NCBI RefSeq assembly: GCF_000714815.1
Contig: NZ_JMIH01000005.1
Location: forward strand, 1-64,000
DNA: 64,000 nt
Origin: Anditalea andensis
GTDB lineage: Bacteria > Bacteroidota > Bacteroidia > Cytophagales > Cyclobacteriaceae
Direction: 5' to 3'
Shown: positions 57,381 through 64,000 of the stretch, piece after piece
Layout: each line of letters starts with the position of its first letter
How positions within the stretch are numbered: position 1 is the stretch's first letter
The notes under the pieces: model-generated
The model's input: the letters and a program-made list of their open reading frames with translations, nothing else
What the model was told of the DNA's origin: nothing
Databases searched by the model: none
Translations under genes and position numbers: made by a program

Positions 57381-58631
57381 ATGGAAAATAAACTGATGAG
57401 AATCCTTCTCTATTTCACCCTGGTATCTTTAGGCCTTACTTCCTTTTTTTGGGGAATTATCATGGCCCAGGGTTTTCTCGCCCCTTTGGTAGTAGCGGTA
57501 CTCTTGATGATGGTGATACTGCCTATAGCCAGATGGATGGAAAAAAGAAGTGTGCAGCGGGGATGGGCCTCCTTCTTTTCCACTTTCATTATACTCTTGT
57601 TTTTTATCACCATTGCCGGGGTGGTAGGCCTTCAGGTAAAAAAATTTACCGAACAATGGCCGGATATCCAAAGGAGGCTTCAACCCAACATTGAGCTGAC
57701 CCGCAATTTTGTAGAGGACAAAACGGGTATGGAAATGCAAATCCCGCAGTTTCTGGAAAACAGCGGAAGTGAGGAAGCTCCCATAAAAAATGAAGCTGAA
57801 AATGCCGGTTCGATCAGAAATCCCAACCCCCAGGATATCCCTCAATCAGGTACAGCGGCGCAGGAGCAAGAGACAGGGACATCATCACCTGATCATGAAA
57901 ACGGATCTATGATCCAGAAAGCGGGAGGATACGCCCTCTCTTTTTTCGGCTTTTTGGGTTCTTTTATGCTTACGTTTATCTATGTCTTTTTTTTCTTACT
58001 CTATAGGAATAAATTTAAACAGTCTATTTTGAAAATGACACCAGACAACAGCCGGGAGAAAGTAAAAGAGATCATTTCACAGTCCCTGACTATAGCCCAA
58101 AACTATCTGTTCGGCAGGCTTTTACTGATTATTTTTTTAGCTATCATTTATGCTATAGGATTATCGATATCCGGAGTGGAACAGCCCATTCTGATATCCG
58201 TACTGGCAGCAGTGCTTTCTTTGATGCCGTATATCGGGAACGTGATCGGTTATGGTCTGGCAGTGAGTATGGCTTTTATTTCGGGCAGTGGCATGCCTGG
58301 TGTATTGGGTGTGACGGTTACATTTTCTATTGCACAATTTGTGGAGAGCTATATCCTGGAACCCTATGTGGTAGGCGAGAAAGTAAATATCAATCCGGTA
58401 TTTACCATAATTATAGTAGTGTTGGGCGGTGCGGTCTGGGGCATAGTTGGGATGCTGGTAGCTATTCCTGTACTGGCCATCCTCAAAGTGGTATTTGATC
58501 ACATCCCTACCCTATCGGCATTGGGATACCTGTTTGGGGAAGAGGATTTAGACGATGGTGATGATGATAGAGATGGTTTTTTCAGCAAATTAAAAAACAA
58601 GTTGACCGGGAAGGATGCGGGAAGAGCATAA
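57381..58631 (+). CDS. AI-2E family transporter / PerM-like membrane protein
   Basis: A 416-residue inner-membrane protein with hydrophobic helices at about 10-85, 190-215, 245-275 and 290-370. A hydrophilic insert at about 115-175 is rich in Glu, Gln, Ser and Asn. The C-terminal region (LSLMPYIGNVIGYGLAVSMA, SYILEPYVVGEKVNINP) is diagnostic of the AI-2E/UPF0118 family. Members have been linked to autoinducer-2 export or Na+/H+ exchange, so a precise function cannot be given. The acidic C-terminus (DLDDGDDDRDG) is common in the group. Confidence 0.9.
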   Translation: MENKLMRILLYFTLVSLGLTSFFWGIIMAQGFLAPLVVAVLLMMVILPIARWMEKRSVQRGWASFFSTFIILLFFITIAGVVGLQVKKFTEQWPDIQRRLQPNIELTRNFVEDKTGMEMQIPQFLENSGSEEAPIKNEAENAGSIRNPNPQDIPQSGTAAQEQETGTSSPDHENGSMIQKAGGYALSFFGFLGSFMLTFIYVFFFLLYRNKFKQSILKMTPDNSREKVKEIISQSLTIAQNYLFGRLLLIIFLAIIYAIGLSISGVEQPILISVLAAVLSLMPYIGNVIGYGLAVSMAFISGSGMPGVLGVTVTFSIAQFVESYILEPYVVGEKVNINPVFTIIIVVLGGAVWGIVGMLVAIPVLAILKVVFDHIPTLSALGYLFGEEDLDDGDDDRDGFFSKLKNKLTGKDAGRA

Positions 58632-58647
58632 AGAATATTAGAGCGTT

Positions 58648-58745
58648 CAACCCATTCAGGGTTGCAAAAAAACATGCGTTCATCTACATCCCCGGGTTTT
58701 ACCCAGGGCTATTGAAAAGTTTGACCCCAGCCGGGGTCGGATGAT
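58648..58745. repeat. Cluster of hairpin repeats after the AI-2E gene
   Basis: A stem CAACCC/GGGTTG (58648-58653 with 58659-58664) is followed by CCCGGGTTTTACCCAGGG and GACCCCAGCCGGGGTC, both near-palindromes, in about 100 bases. Similar CCCGGG-TTT-CCCGGG elements occur as intergenic repeats in Bacteroidota. They lie between convergent genes and may also end transcription. Confidence 0.55.
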
Positions 58746-58873
58746 GAAGGAATGCAAACAGCCATTTTAAAAGTACCAGTTTTTCACAATTCAAAAGTGC
58801 CAGTTGTAATCTTCCCAGTGGGGGATGAAAATTGTTTTCCGGTGCTACATGCTATAGTCGCGGCGGACGGGTG

Positions 58874-60454
58874 TCATTCCAATACTTTATACCTTTTCGA
58901 TATCAGGACGGACCAGGCCACACTGCCGCTTATCTGGTACTTGATGGCCTTAATGGCCGCAAAAAGACACCGGGTGGCTGGATTAAATTTAGCACTGAAA
59001 GCCTTCTCATGGGCGAGAAATTGCTCCAATGATATTTCATGTTCCTGGATCAGTATATCTTTGGCCTGAGTTTCTGTCCGTCCTTCATGTAGGATGAGCA
59101 GTGCTACCCAGTTATGGGCATCATTGATCCGGTTTTCTTTGTCAAAAGACAAAAGGTCGTTGGAAATATAGATCATTTTAGAAGCCAGTCTTACCATAGT
59201 GGCCAATTTCGGCCAATACCGGTGTATTTCAGGATATTCCATTTCCAATGTAAATGGAATCAGCTGCAATGCCAGTTCACCACCACTGAAGACAGGCCTT
59301 TTTTCTAGGTACTCTGGAATGGATGGCACCCTATCCATATCCCTGTTTTCCGCTTCCCACAGATTTTCCCTTATATAGGCCTCAAATACGCCCAAAAGAT
59401 TCTGATAAGTGCCGGTAAATGCCAGGGCTTGGAGTTCCCTAAGTCTTTCTGCCAGGATAAGCAGGAATTTATTTTCTTTAATCAGCGGATGGGTGGGATC
59501 CTCTTTGATGATTAAGAAACCATCCCTGAGACTGTACCATAGTTCACGTTTTTTGCCCATGGGGAGGTGGTCGGTATAATCATCGATCATAAACAGCAGG
59601 GTGAAAAGACCGGATATCCAGACCGAAACCTTAAGCGTGGCCTCAGGATAAAGGTTGGACGAAAGCCATGACAGTTTTTGGTTGAGAAACTTTTTCCTTT
59701 GGGAGGTATTGGTGATCAGCCTGTTTTTAATACACCAGCATAGGGTAAGTGAGTCTATTTCCATCGCATCATCATGGGTTTTACTTTCAAAGGGATAGCA
59801 AAACAGCTCATTGGCCATGGCACGGTAGTATATACTTTTCCTATATTTGTGCAGCTGGTTTTTATGCCTACTCAGTGTACGGGCATCAATCCCCAGTAGA
59901 CCGGACCACTGGACATCCTTGAGCGTTAAATTATATTTGCTCAGCTTGTGAAGCAGCAAACTGTAAATATCGGTATAGTGCAGCTGGGTGAGTTTTATCC
60001 ATTCCTGGTCACTTTTGCGGGCCATGCCCTTTAGTTTTGCTGAAAGGTCCAGGATTCCAGGAACCTGGTACAGGACCCTCTCTTCCCCTGCTTGGGTCAA
60101 CCTGAGGATTTTTACAGGTGTCAGGCTTATTAATGTGTATTTGCTGGGGACTGCTTCCATATAGGCATTTCTGTCAAAGGCTATCTGATGAGGGAAAAAC
60201 AGCCGGATAAGTTTACCATTCAAAAGCTGGCCAATGACACCCTCTACCAGAAACCGGGCATTCTGCTCCACCTCCCCTTCCCTGTGCAGCACCGTGTCTG
60301 CCGGATGTTCCTCCTCGTGCAGGTAATCCAGTAAGGTGATATAGGCATCGAGGGGAGTTAAGATCAACTCATCAAAAAGTGCCTTCAACTGTCTTGCTTT
60401 TTGTTCCTTTTCCATCTTTTTCTCATCTTTTAGGTCTACATAATAATTCATCAT
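58874..60454 (-). CDS. Crp-like regulator fused to a class I terpene synthase
   Basis: A 526-residue fusion (ATG at 60454; the frame extends to a TTG at 60475, and an ATG at 60415 is possible). Residues about 30-130 resemble a Crp/Fnr beta roll and about 160-205 a Crp-type helix-turn-helix (GLLGIDARTLSRHKNQL). Residues about 225-522 are a class I terpene cyclase: Asp-rich motif IDDYTD (Asp291, Asp292, Asp295), pyrophosphate-sensor Arg386 in EYLEKR exactly 46 residues before the metal triad, triad Asn432, Ser436, Glu440 in NDLLSFDKE, and the terminal Arg521-Tyr522 pair. All catalytic motifs are intact, so it should cyclise a prenyl diphosphate. No prenyltransferase or P450 gene is adjacent. 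Chain length and product cannot be predicted. Confidence 0.85.
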   Translation of the reverse strand: MMNYYVDLKDEKKMEKEQKARQLKALFDELILTPLDAYITLLDYLHEEEHPADTVLHREGEVEQNARFLVEGVIGQLLNGKLIRLFFPHQIAFDRNAYMEAVPSKYTLISLTPVKILRLTQAGEERVLYQVPGILDLSAKLKGMARKSDQEWIKLTQLHYTDIYSLLLHKLSKYNLTLKDVQWSGLLGIDARTLSRHKNQLHKYRKSIYYRAMANELFCYPFESKTHDDAMEIDSLTLCWCIKNRLITNTSQRKKFLNQKLSWLSSNLYPEATLKVSVWISGLFTLLFMIDDYTDHLPMGKKRELWYSLRDGFLIIKEDPTHPLIKENKFLLILAERLRELQALAFTGTYQNLLGVFEAYIRENLWEAENRDMDRVPSIPEYLEKRPVFSGGELALQLIPFTLEMEYPEIHRYWPKLATMVRLASKMIYISNDLLSFDKENRINDAHNWVALLILHEGRTETQAKDILIQEHEISLEQFLAHEKAFSAKFNPATRCLFAAIKAIKYQISGSVAWSVLISKRYKVLE

Positions 60455-60867
60455 GATTATCTGCACTGATGCCAATAAGCTATATTTCTTTTAGCTGAAG
60501 TACCAAAAGACCGGTTACGCCATAGGCCTGAACGCACACGGCGGCTCATCATTTTACTGATGGACATGGCCTATAAGCATACTAAGTGCTCCTACCTATA
60601 AATCATTTGGCCATCCCGCTATGGCGGAAATGGATATATAAAAATTTCCATTCGGAAAAATTTTCCTGCTTGAAAGAAGACTACCTCTTTAGGTTTTTAT
60701 AAAATTATATTTTATCGTAAATAATTAACAAAAAATTAATCATTATTTTCATCGCAACTAAAAAAAAAGGACATAAGCACCTGTTTTTTTACATAAATGT
60801 CCTACCGTTTCAAAAAAATCATGCTGCCTGTCTCCCTTTTTTCAAAACATTGATCACAGGAAGGAGG
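60455..60867. other. Gene-free stretch upstream of the terpene synthase fusion
   Basis: About 410 bases with no gene. The part at 60700-60790 is AT-rich with A runs. It separates the Crp-like gene above from the fusion gene below, so the latter probably has its own promoter here. ATAGGCC and GGCCTAT (about 60522 and 60569) form a small inverted repeat that could be a binding site; this is weak. Confidence 0.4.
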
Positions 60868-61452
60868 CTATAACCCACCTCTCCTGCTGATCTCCCGGCT
60901 GAGGGATTCGGGCCTTACATGCAGGTAGGAAGCCAGTATTTTCCAGTTTAATTCTATTAAAAGCCTCGGGTGACTTGATTCCAGCAGGGTGATTTTATCG
61001 GGCAGGGATAAAAGTGAAAGATTGGTAAACAAACCGGTTCCGGTCATTTCCAAAGACGATAGGTGCAGCGGCAAACAATTTATATCCATTGACAGCATAT
61101 CGCATATTTTGAATAACCTGGTGATACTGATACCCGTCACTGACACTTTTCCCATGCTCTTCCAGGAGATTTTATTGACCCTCATACCTTCTATATATTC
61201 ATATAGCCCAAACATCTCCCGTGGCAGCACTACCCTGGTGACATTTTCACTGTGCGGATCAAAGCCCAGAACAGCGCCTTTATGGACGAAAAACAAATGA
61301 TACGGATCTACTTCAGATAAGATGATGGGCACATTTTTGTCAAACTGCAACAGCTTGGTTTCTTCAAACAGCAGTTTAAACAGATGTTCATACCATATCC
61401 CGTTCTCCACAGCATAGGTTTTTATTTCCAACATCCGTTTGTAACTGTTCAT
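60868..61452 (-). CDS. Crp/Fnr-like transcriptional regulator
   Basis: A 194-residue protein with a cyclic-nucleotide-binding-like beta roll at about 30-120 (FFVHKGAVLGFDPH, then RVVLPREMFGLYEYIEG) and a C-terminal helix-turn-helix ending ILASYLHVRPESLSREISRR. It is divergent in sequence from the Crp-like protein at 48912-49475. It reads towards the terpene synthase fusion gene, about 410 bases upstream of it, and starts divergently from the MauE-like gene, so it could regulate either one. Confidence 0.8.
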   Translation of the reverse strand: MNSYKRMLEIKTYAVENGIWYEHLFKLLFEETKLLQFDKNVPIILSEVDPYHLFFVHKGAVLGFDPHSENVTRVVLPREMFGLYEYIEGMRVNKISWKSMGKVSVTGISITRLFKICDMLSMDINCLPLHLSSLEMTGTGLFTNLSLLSLPDKITLLESSHPRLLIELNWKILASYLHVRPESLSREISRRGGL

Positions 61453-61625
61453 GACTAATCACATTTTGTATGTTGAAAATTACATCATATTGCTAAAAGT
61501 CGGTTTTGATTATATAAAAAATTTTACCAGATCTAAAAAATTACGACACAGGTATATCATTTCTTCATTTTCAGGATTTTTTTTTCTTAGTTTTCATGAC
61601 CTAGATCATTAATATCCACATTGGC

Positions 61626-62183
61626 ATGATGTCCGCAAAAATAAGCATTTGGATAGGTATTTTTATTCCCCTAAATTTCTTATCCAGTTCATTATCAGAC
61701 CATTCACACTACAGGTATATGGAATTCAGTCATTCAAAAAAAGCCTCTACATTATTGACAGAAATGGTTGCTATGATGGTCGCACTTATGTTTTCCTATA
61801 CGGCTATCAGTAAGCTGATGGACTGGGAAGGCACCAGGAACGGGTTATACAACCAGGTATTTCCGATCTGGACAGCTGATCTGCTACTATATGTACTGCC
61901 TGCCATAGAACTGGCTGCAGCGGCTATGCTGCTCATCCCCTATTTCAGGTACTGGGGGCTGGTGATCAGTACGTGGCTGATGGGTAGTTTCAGCTTATAT
62001 ATAGGGGTGGTGATGACCGGTATGTTGGGTAGGATCCCCTGCTCCTGTGGTGGGGTGATCCAGTCGATGAGCTGGTCCCTGCATTTGTTGTTCAACCTCT
62101 TTTTCCTGGGTATTTCTCTATCAGGATACCTGCTTGAAAGAAACGCATTGGCCAGGGCCCAAATGGGCCTTTTTAAAGCATAA
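61626..62183 (+). CDS. MauE/DoxX-family redox-associated membrane protein
   Basis: A 185-residue membrane protein. The MauE/DoxX core starts near residue 40 (LLTEMVAMMVALMFSYTAISKLMDW) and has four helices. A Cys pair in RIPCSCGGVIQ (Cys139, Cys141) lies before the last helix (SWSLHLLFNLFFLGISL). MauE-type proteins take part in disulfide handling or maturation of periplasmic redox proteins. The first 30 residues add another hydrophobic stretch; an inner ATG (Met32) could be the true start. A small exported Cys-containing protein is encoded next, a likely partner. The stop lies inside an inverted repeat. Confidence 0.85.
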   Translation: MMSAKISIWIGIFIPLNFLSSSLSDHSHYRYMEFSHSKKASTLLTEMVAMMVALMFSYTAISKLMDWEGTRNGLYNQVFPIWTADLLLYVLPAIELAAAAMLLIPYFRYWGLVISTWLMGSFSLYIGVVMTGMLGRIPCSCGGVIQSMSWSLHLLFNLFFLGISLSGYLLERNALARAQMGLFKA

Positions 62184-62207
62184 AAAACGAAAGGCCCATT
62201 TGGGCCC
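62155..62207. terminator. Inverted repeat at the end of the MauE-like gene
   Basis: Perfect 16-base arms (62155-62170 GGGCCCAAATGGGCCT and 62192-62207, its complement) with a 21-base loop. The first arm encodes codons near the C-terminus and each arm is itself near-palindromic. It probably ends transcription; no strong T run follows on the plus strand, so it may act as a bidirectional stop or an RNA-stabilising fold. Confidence 0.65.
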
Positions 62208-62375
62208 TAAAAACAAATCTATAATACAGAAATTAGATCTATGGTAATCGGAATTACAAATTATTCATAATGCACTTCTTGGCAGTCAGTGAAATACTGA
62301 ATTAAATAAAAAGCAAAACCATCACGGTCCGTGAAGCTACCAGGTAGCTGCCGGGCAACAGCAGGGGGCAAAAAA

Positions 62376-62441
62376 ACCGGCCGTCCCTCTCGGAAGGCGC
62401 ATATATCTCCCCGGCCAGGAAGATATGCCAAGACGACCGGT
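62376..62441 (+). promoter_or_regulatory. Structured 5' leader of the small secreted protein
   Basis: A long imperfect hairpin. ACCGGCCGTC (62376-62385) pairs with GACGACCGGT (62432-62441) with one mismatch, and GGCGCATATATCT (62396-62408) pairs with AGATATGCC (62421-62429) inside it. It ends 27 bases before the ATG of the 85-residue gene. It could be a cis-acting RNA fold controlling that gene. It resembles no riboswitch I know. Confidence 0.5.
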
Positions 62442-62468
62442 AATCTTTAACTAACAAACAATAAAGCT

Positions 62469-62726
62469 ATGAAAAAACATGCTTTAATCCTCCTACGCGG
62501 AGGAGTATTTTCTCTGGGTGCGGTACTGGCTTTTGCCTTTACGCAGCCAGTAAATGTGCAGACGGTTTGGGGCCTTGACCCTATTGAGGGAGTCGTTCCT
62601 GTAACGCTAAACAGCAATGAGTACAATTGCGATCAGGCGTCTACCCAATGTCTGTACTTTGACCAGGCCATGACGCAGCCGATCCCTAACAGCAGAGGAC
62701 AGTTTAACCTTCAAGCTACCAAGTAG
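62469..62726 (+). CDS. Small exported Cys-containing protein (DUF6520-like)
   Basis: An 85-residue protein. The hydrophobic signal segment at residues 5-24 ends near AFAF. The mature part is short and polar with two cysteines (Cys54, Cys61) spaced CDQASTQC. Size, signal and cysteine spacing resemble the small DUF6520 proteins of Bacteroidota, which I believe occur near MauE/DoxX-type proteins; this is a weak match. It follows the MauE-like gene by 285 bases behind a structured leader. It could be a target or carrier of disulfide chemistry. Confidence 0.6.
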   Translation: MKKHALILLRGGVFSLGAVLAFAFTQPVNVQTVWGLDPIEGVVPVTLNSNEYNCDQASTQCLYFDQAMTQPIPNSRGQFNLQATK

Positions 62727-62762
62727 GGAAATATAGGGCCCGGCTATGACCGGGCCCTTTTA

Positions 62763-64000
62763 TTACCTATGTATAAACTCTTCTACAGGGATAGGAAAGG
62801 CATAATCTTGTGAATTAAATCTAAAAGCTTCACCGTTCACTTCTCGATAAAGCTTCACATCCAAAGCGGCACCTCTTTTTATATCTGCCCACCTCATCCC
62901 TCTAAATACCAGCTCCTTCCTTCTTTCACGCAAAACAAGCTCAAGCATATCTGTTTCATTCTGAATGGTAAGCACTTTAAATTCTCCTGTCGCAAATCTG
63001 GAGAGCAATAGACGGTTAAGATCTTCCATCGCTCCCTGGGCATCGCCTATTCTTGCCCTGCATTCAGCTCTTATCAAATATAGTTCTCCCACAGTAAGGC
63101 CAGTAAACAGTTCCGCATCTCCGGAAAAGCTTCCTCGGTAATTAATCGCACCAGAAGGTCTCTGAATAAAGTAAAACTGTCTCCTTAAATCATTTTCATC
63201 ATAGCTTTGATACAGTACCGAATCTATTCTTACCTCTTGATTTCGCTCAAAACCCCATAAGGAAAGCGAAACTGCATGATATATCACTTCCTCATTGACT
63301 AATGGGATCGGAAAGAGTGCAGTTCGTTGGAGGACATTAAAATCCAGCAACTGATCATGCATTTTTAAGGCTTCCTCACTGTGCTTAGTAGCCAGACTGA
63401 ATTCACCCATGCCCAGGTAGACCCTTGCCAGAAGTGCATGGGCAGCAGTTTTATTAGGTTGGCTTTTATATTTTACTGTAGCAGGTAAATCCACCAAAGC
63501 TTCCGCCAAGTCTGAAAGAATAAAATCATACGTTTCTTCTAAAGTAGCAACCTCTTCATAATTGTTCACATCCGGCACCCGTGGTAAAGGCAGTCCTCGG
63601 AGGGAACCTGCCTCAGACTGCTGATATTGCTCAGCAAAAGTCTGGGCTAAATGATAAATTGAAAAGGCACGGACAAATTTGGACCATCCTGTCAATTGTC
63701 GTTTTTTTTGAATTTGTTCCTCGCTGACAGGAATAATTTCATGAAGTCTCTCCAGACAGACATTTGCATAGAACACCTGCTCATATGGCCAGGTCCACAC
63801 ACTTGGTAGGGCTTCGTCCTCAAATACGTGTTCAAGCTCCCGCGTGTAGGCCCGCTGCGTCATATTCCTACCAAGGGAAATCCAGCCCGCATCGGTAAGA
63901 TAATAATCATCAGCCGCCACGTTTTGAATACCTGGAGTTCGGTTAAACACACCCACATTATTCAATATTGCTTCCAGATCTTCCAACGTATCGGCAGTGG
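62763..64000 (-). CDS. SusD/RagB-family protein, 5' end outside the window
   Basis: At least 412 residues. The frame stays open to base 64000 and has no signal peptide or ATG at its left part, so the start lies beyond the right edge. It opens with TLEDLEAILNN, the typical segment after a SusD lipobox, and has a YLIRAECRARIGD repeat and the C-terminal ELVLRERRKELVFRGMRWADIKRG hallmark. It belongs to a third SusCD-type locus, read on the minus strand, whose SusC should lie outside the window. Confidence 0.9.
   Translation of the reverse strand, partial: TADTLEDLEAILNNVGVFNRTPGIQNVAADDYYLTDAGWISLGRNMTQRAYTRELEHVFEDEALPSVWTWPYEQVFYANVCLERLHEIIPVSEEQIQKKRQLTGWSKFVRAFSIYHLAQTFAEQYQQSEAGSLRGLPLPRVPDVNNYEEVATLEETYDFILSDLAEALVDLPATVKYKSQPNKTAAHALLARVYLGMGEFSLATKHSEEALKMHDQLLDFNVLQRTALFPIPLVNEEVIYHAVSLSLWGFERNQEVRIDSVLYQSYDENDLRRQFYFIQRPSGAINYRGSFSGDAELFTGLTVGELYLIRAECRARIGDAQGAMEDLNRLLLSRFATGEFKVLTIQNETDMLELVLRERRKELVFRGMRWADIKRGAALDVKLYREVNGEAFRFNSQDYAFPIPVEEFIHR

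Overview
The window is typical Bacteroidota DNA: moderate to low GC, three SusC/SusD-type outer-membrane uptake systems (one cut by the right edge), a hybrid two-component regulator, many lipoproteins and TonB-dependent receptors ending in Phe, and LytS/LytTR signalling. Gene content fits a free-living polysaccharide-degrading Cytophagales-like bacterium. That placement is an inference; there is no rRNA in the window. I saw no tRNA, rRNA or CRISPR array.

Left part (1-22.3 kb): one large carbohydrate locus. A minus-strand run encodes SusC, SusD and a DUF3823 lipoprotein, closed by a hairpin terminator. It is followed by a ThuA/beta-propeller dehydrogenase-like lipoprotein overlapping an azurin-like cupredoxin, a second ThuA protein, a Gfo/Idh/MocA oxidoreductase, a sugar epimerase, a GH43 enzyme and a secreted PHP-like protein. 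Divergently lie a hybrid two-component system (HTCS) and a GH76 enzyme. The ThuA, Gfo/Idh and epimerase set suggests oxidative (3-keto) sugar metabolism.

Middle (22.3-31.5 kb): a DUF3738-like lipoprotein, a decayed IS1595-type transposase, an MFS transporter, a Dabb lipoprotein, a TlpA-like thioredoxin lipoprotein, an overlapping pair equal to the two halves of Tm-1 proteins, and a decayed IS1182/IS5-like transposase.

Second locus (31.7-44.1 kb): SusC, SusD, a DUF1080/PA14 protein, a propeller protein with a C-terminal haem c domain, and a DUF1080 lipoprotein form a minus-strand run. It lies divergent from an unusual membrane-anchored kelch/winged-helix regulator. The window's first 211 bases are a chimera of two separate pieces of this locus (31921-31941 joined to about 36351-36537), so a rearranged partial copy lies at the left edge.

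Right part (44.1-64 kb): a TonB receptor; a Crp-alpha/beta hydrolase-NmrA set; a LytTR regulator with its TPR histidine kinase; a SLOG-type DUF2493 protein; a second TonB receptor; an AI-2E family permease; then the most striking gene, a Crp-like regulator fused to a class I terpene cyclase with complete metal-binding motifs. Next come another Crp-like regulator, a MauE/DoxX redox membrane protein with a small secreted Cys-containing protein behind a structured leader, and a truncated SusD.
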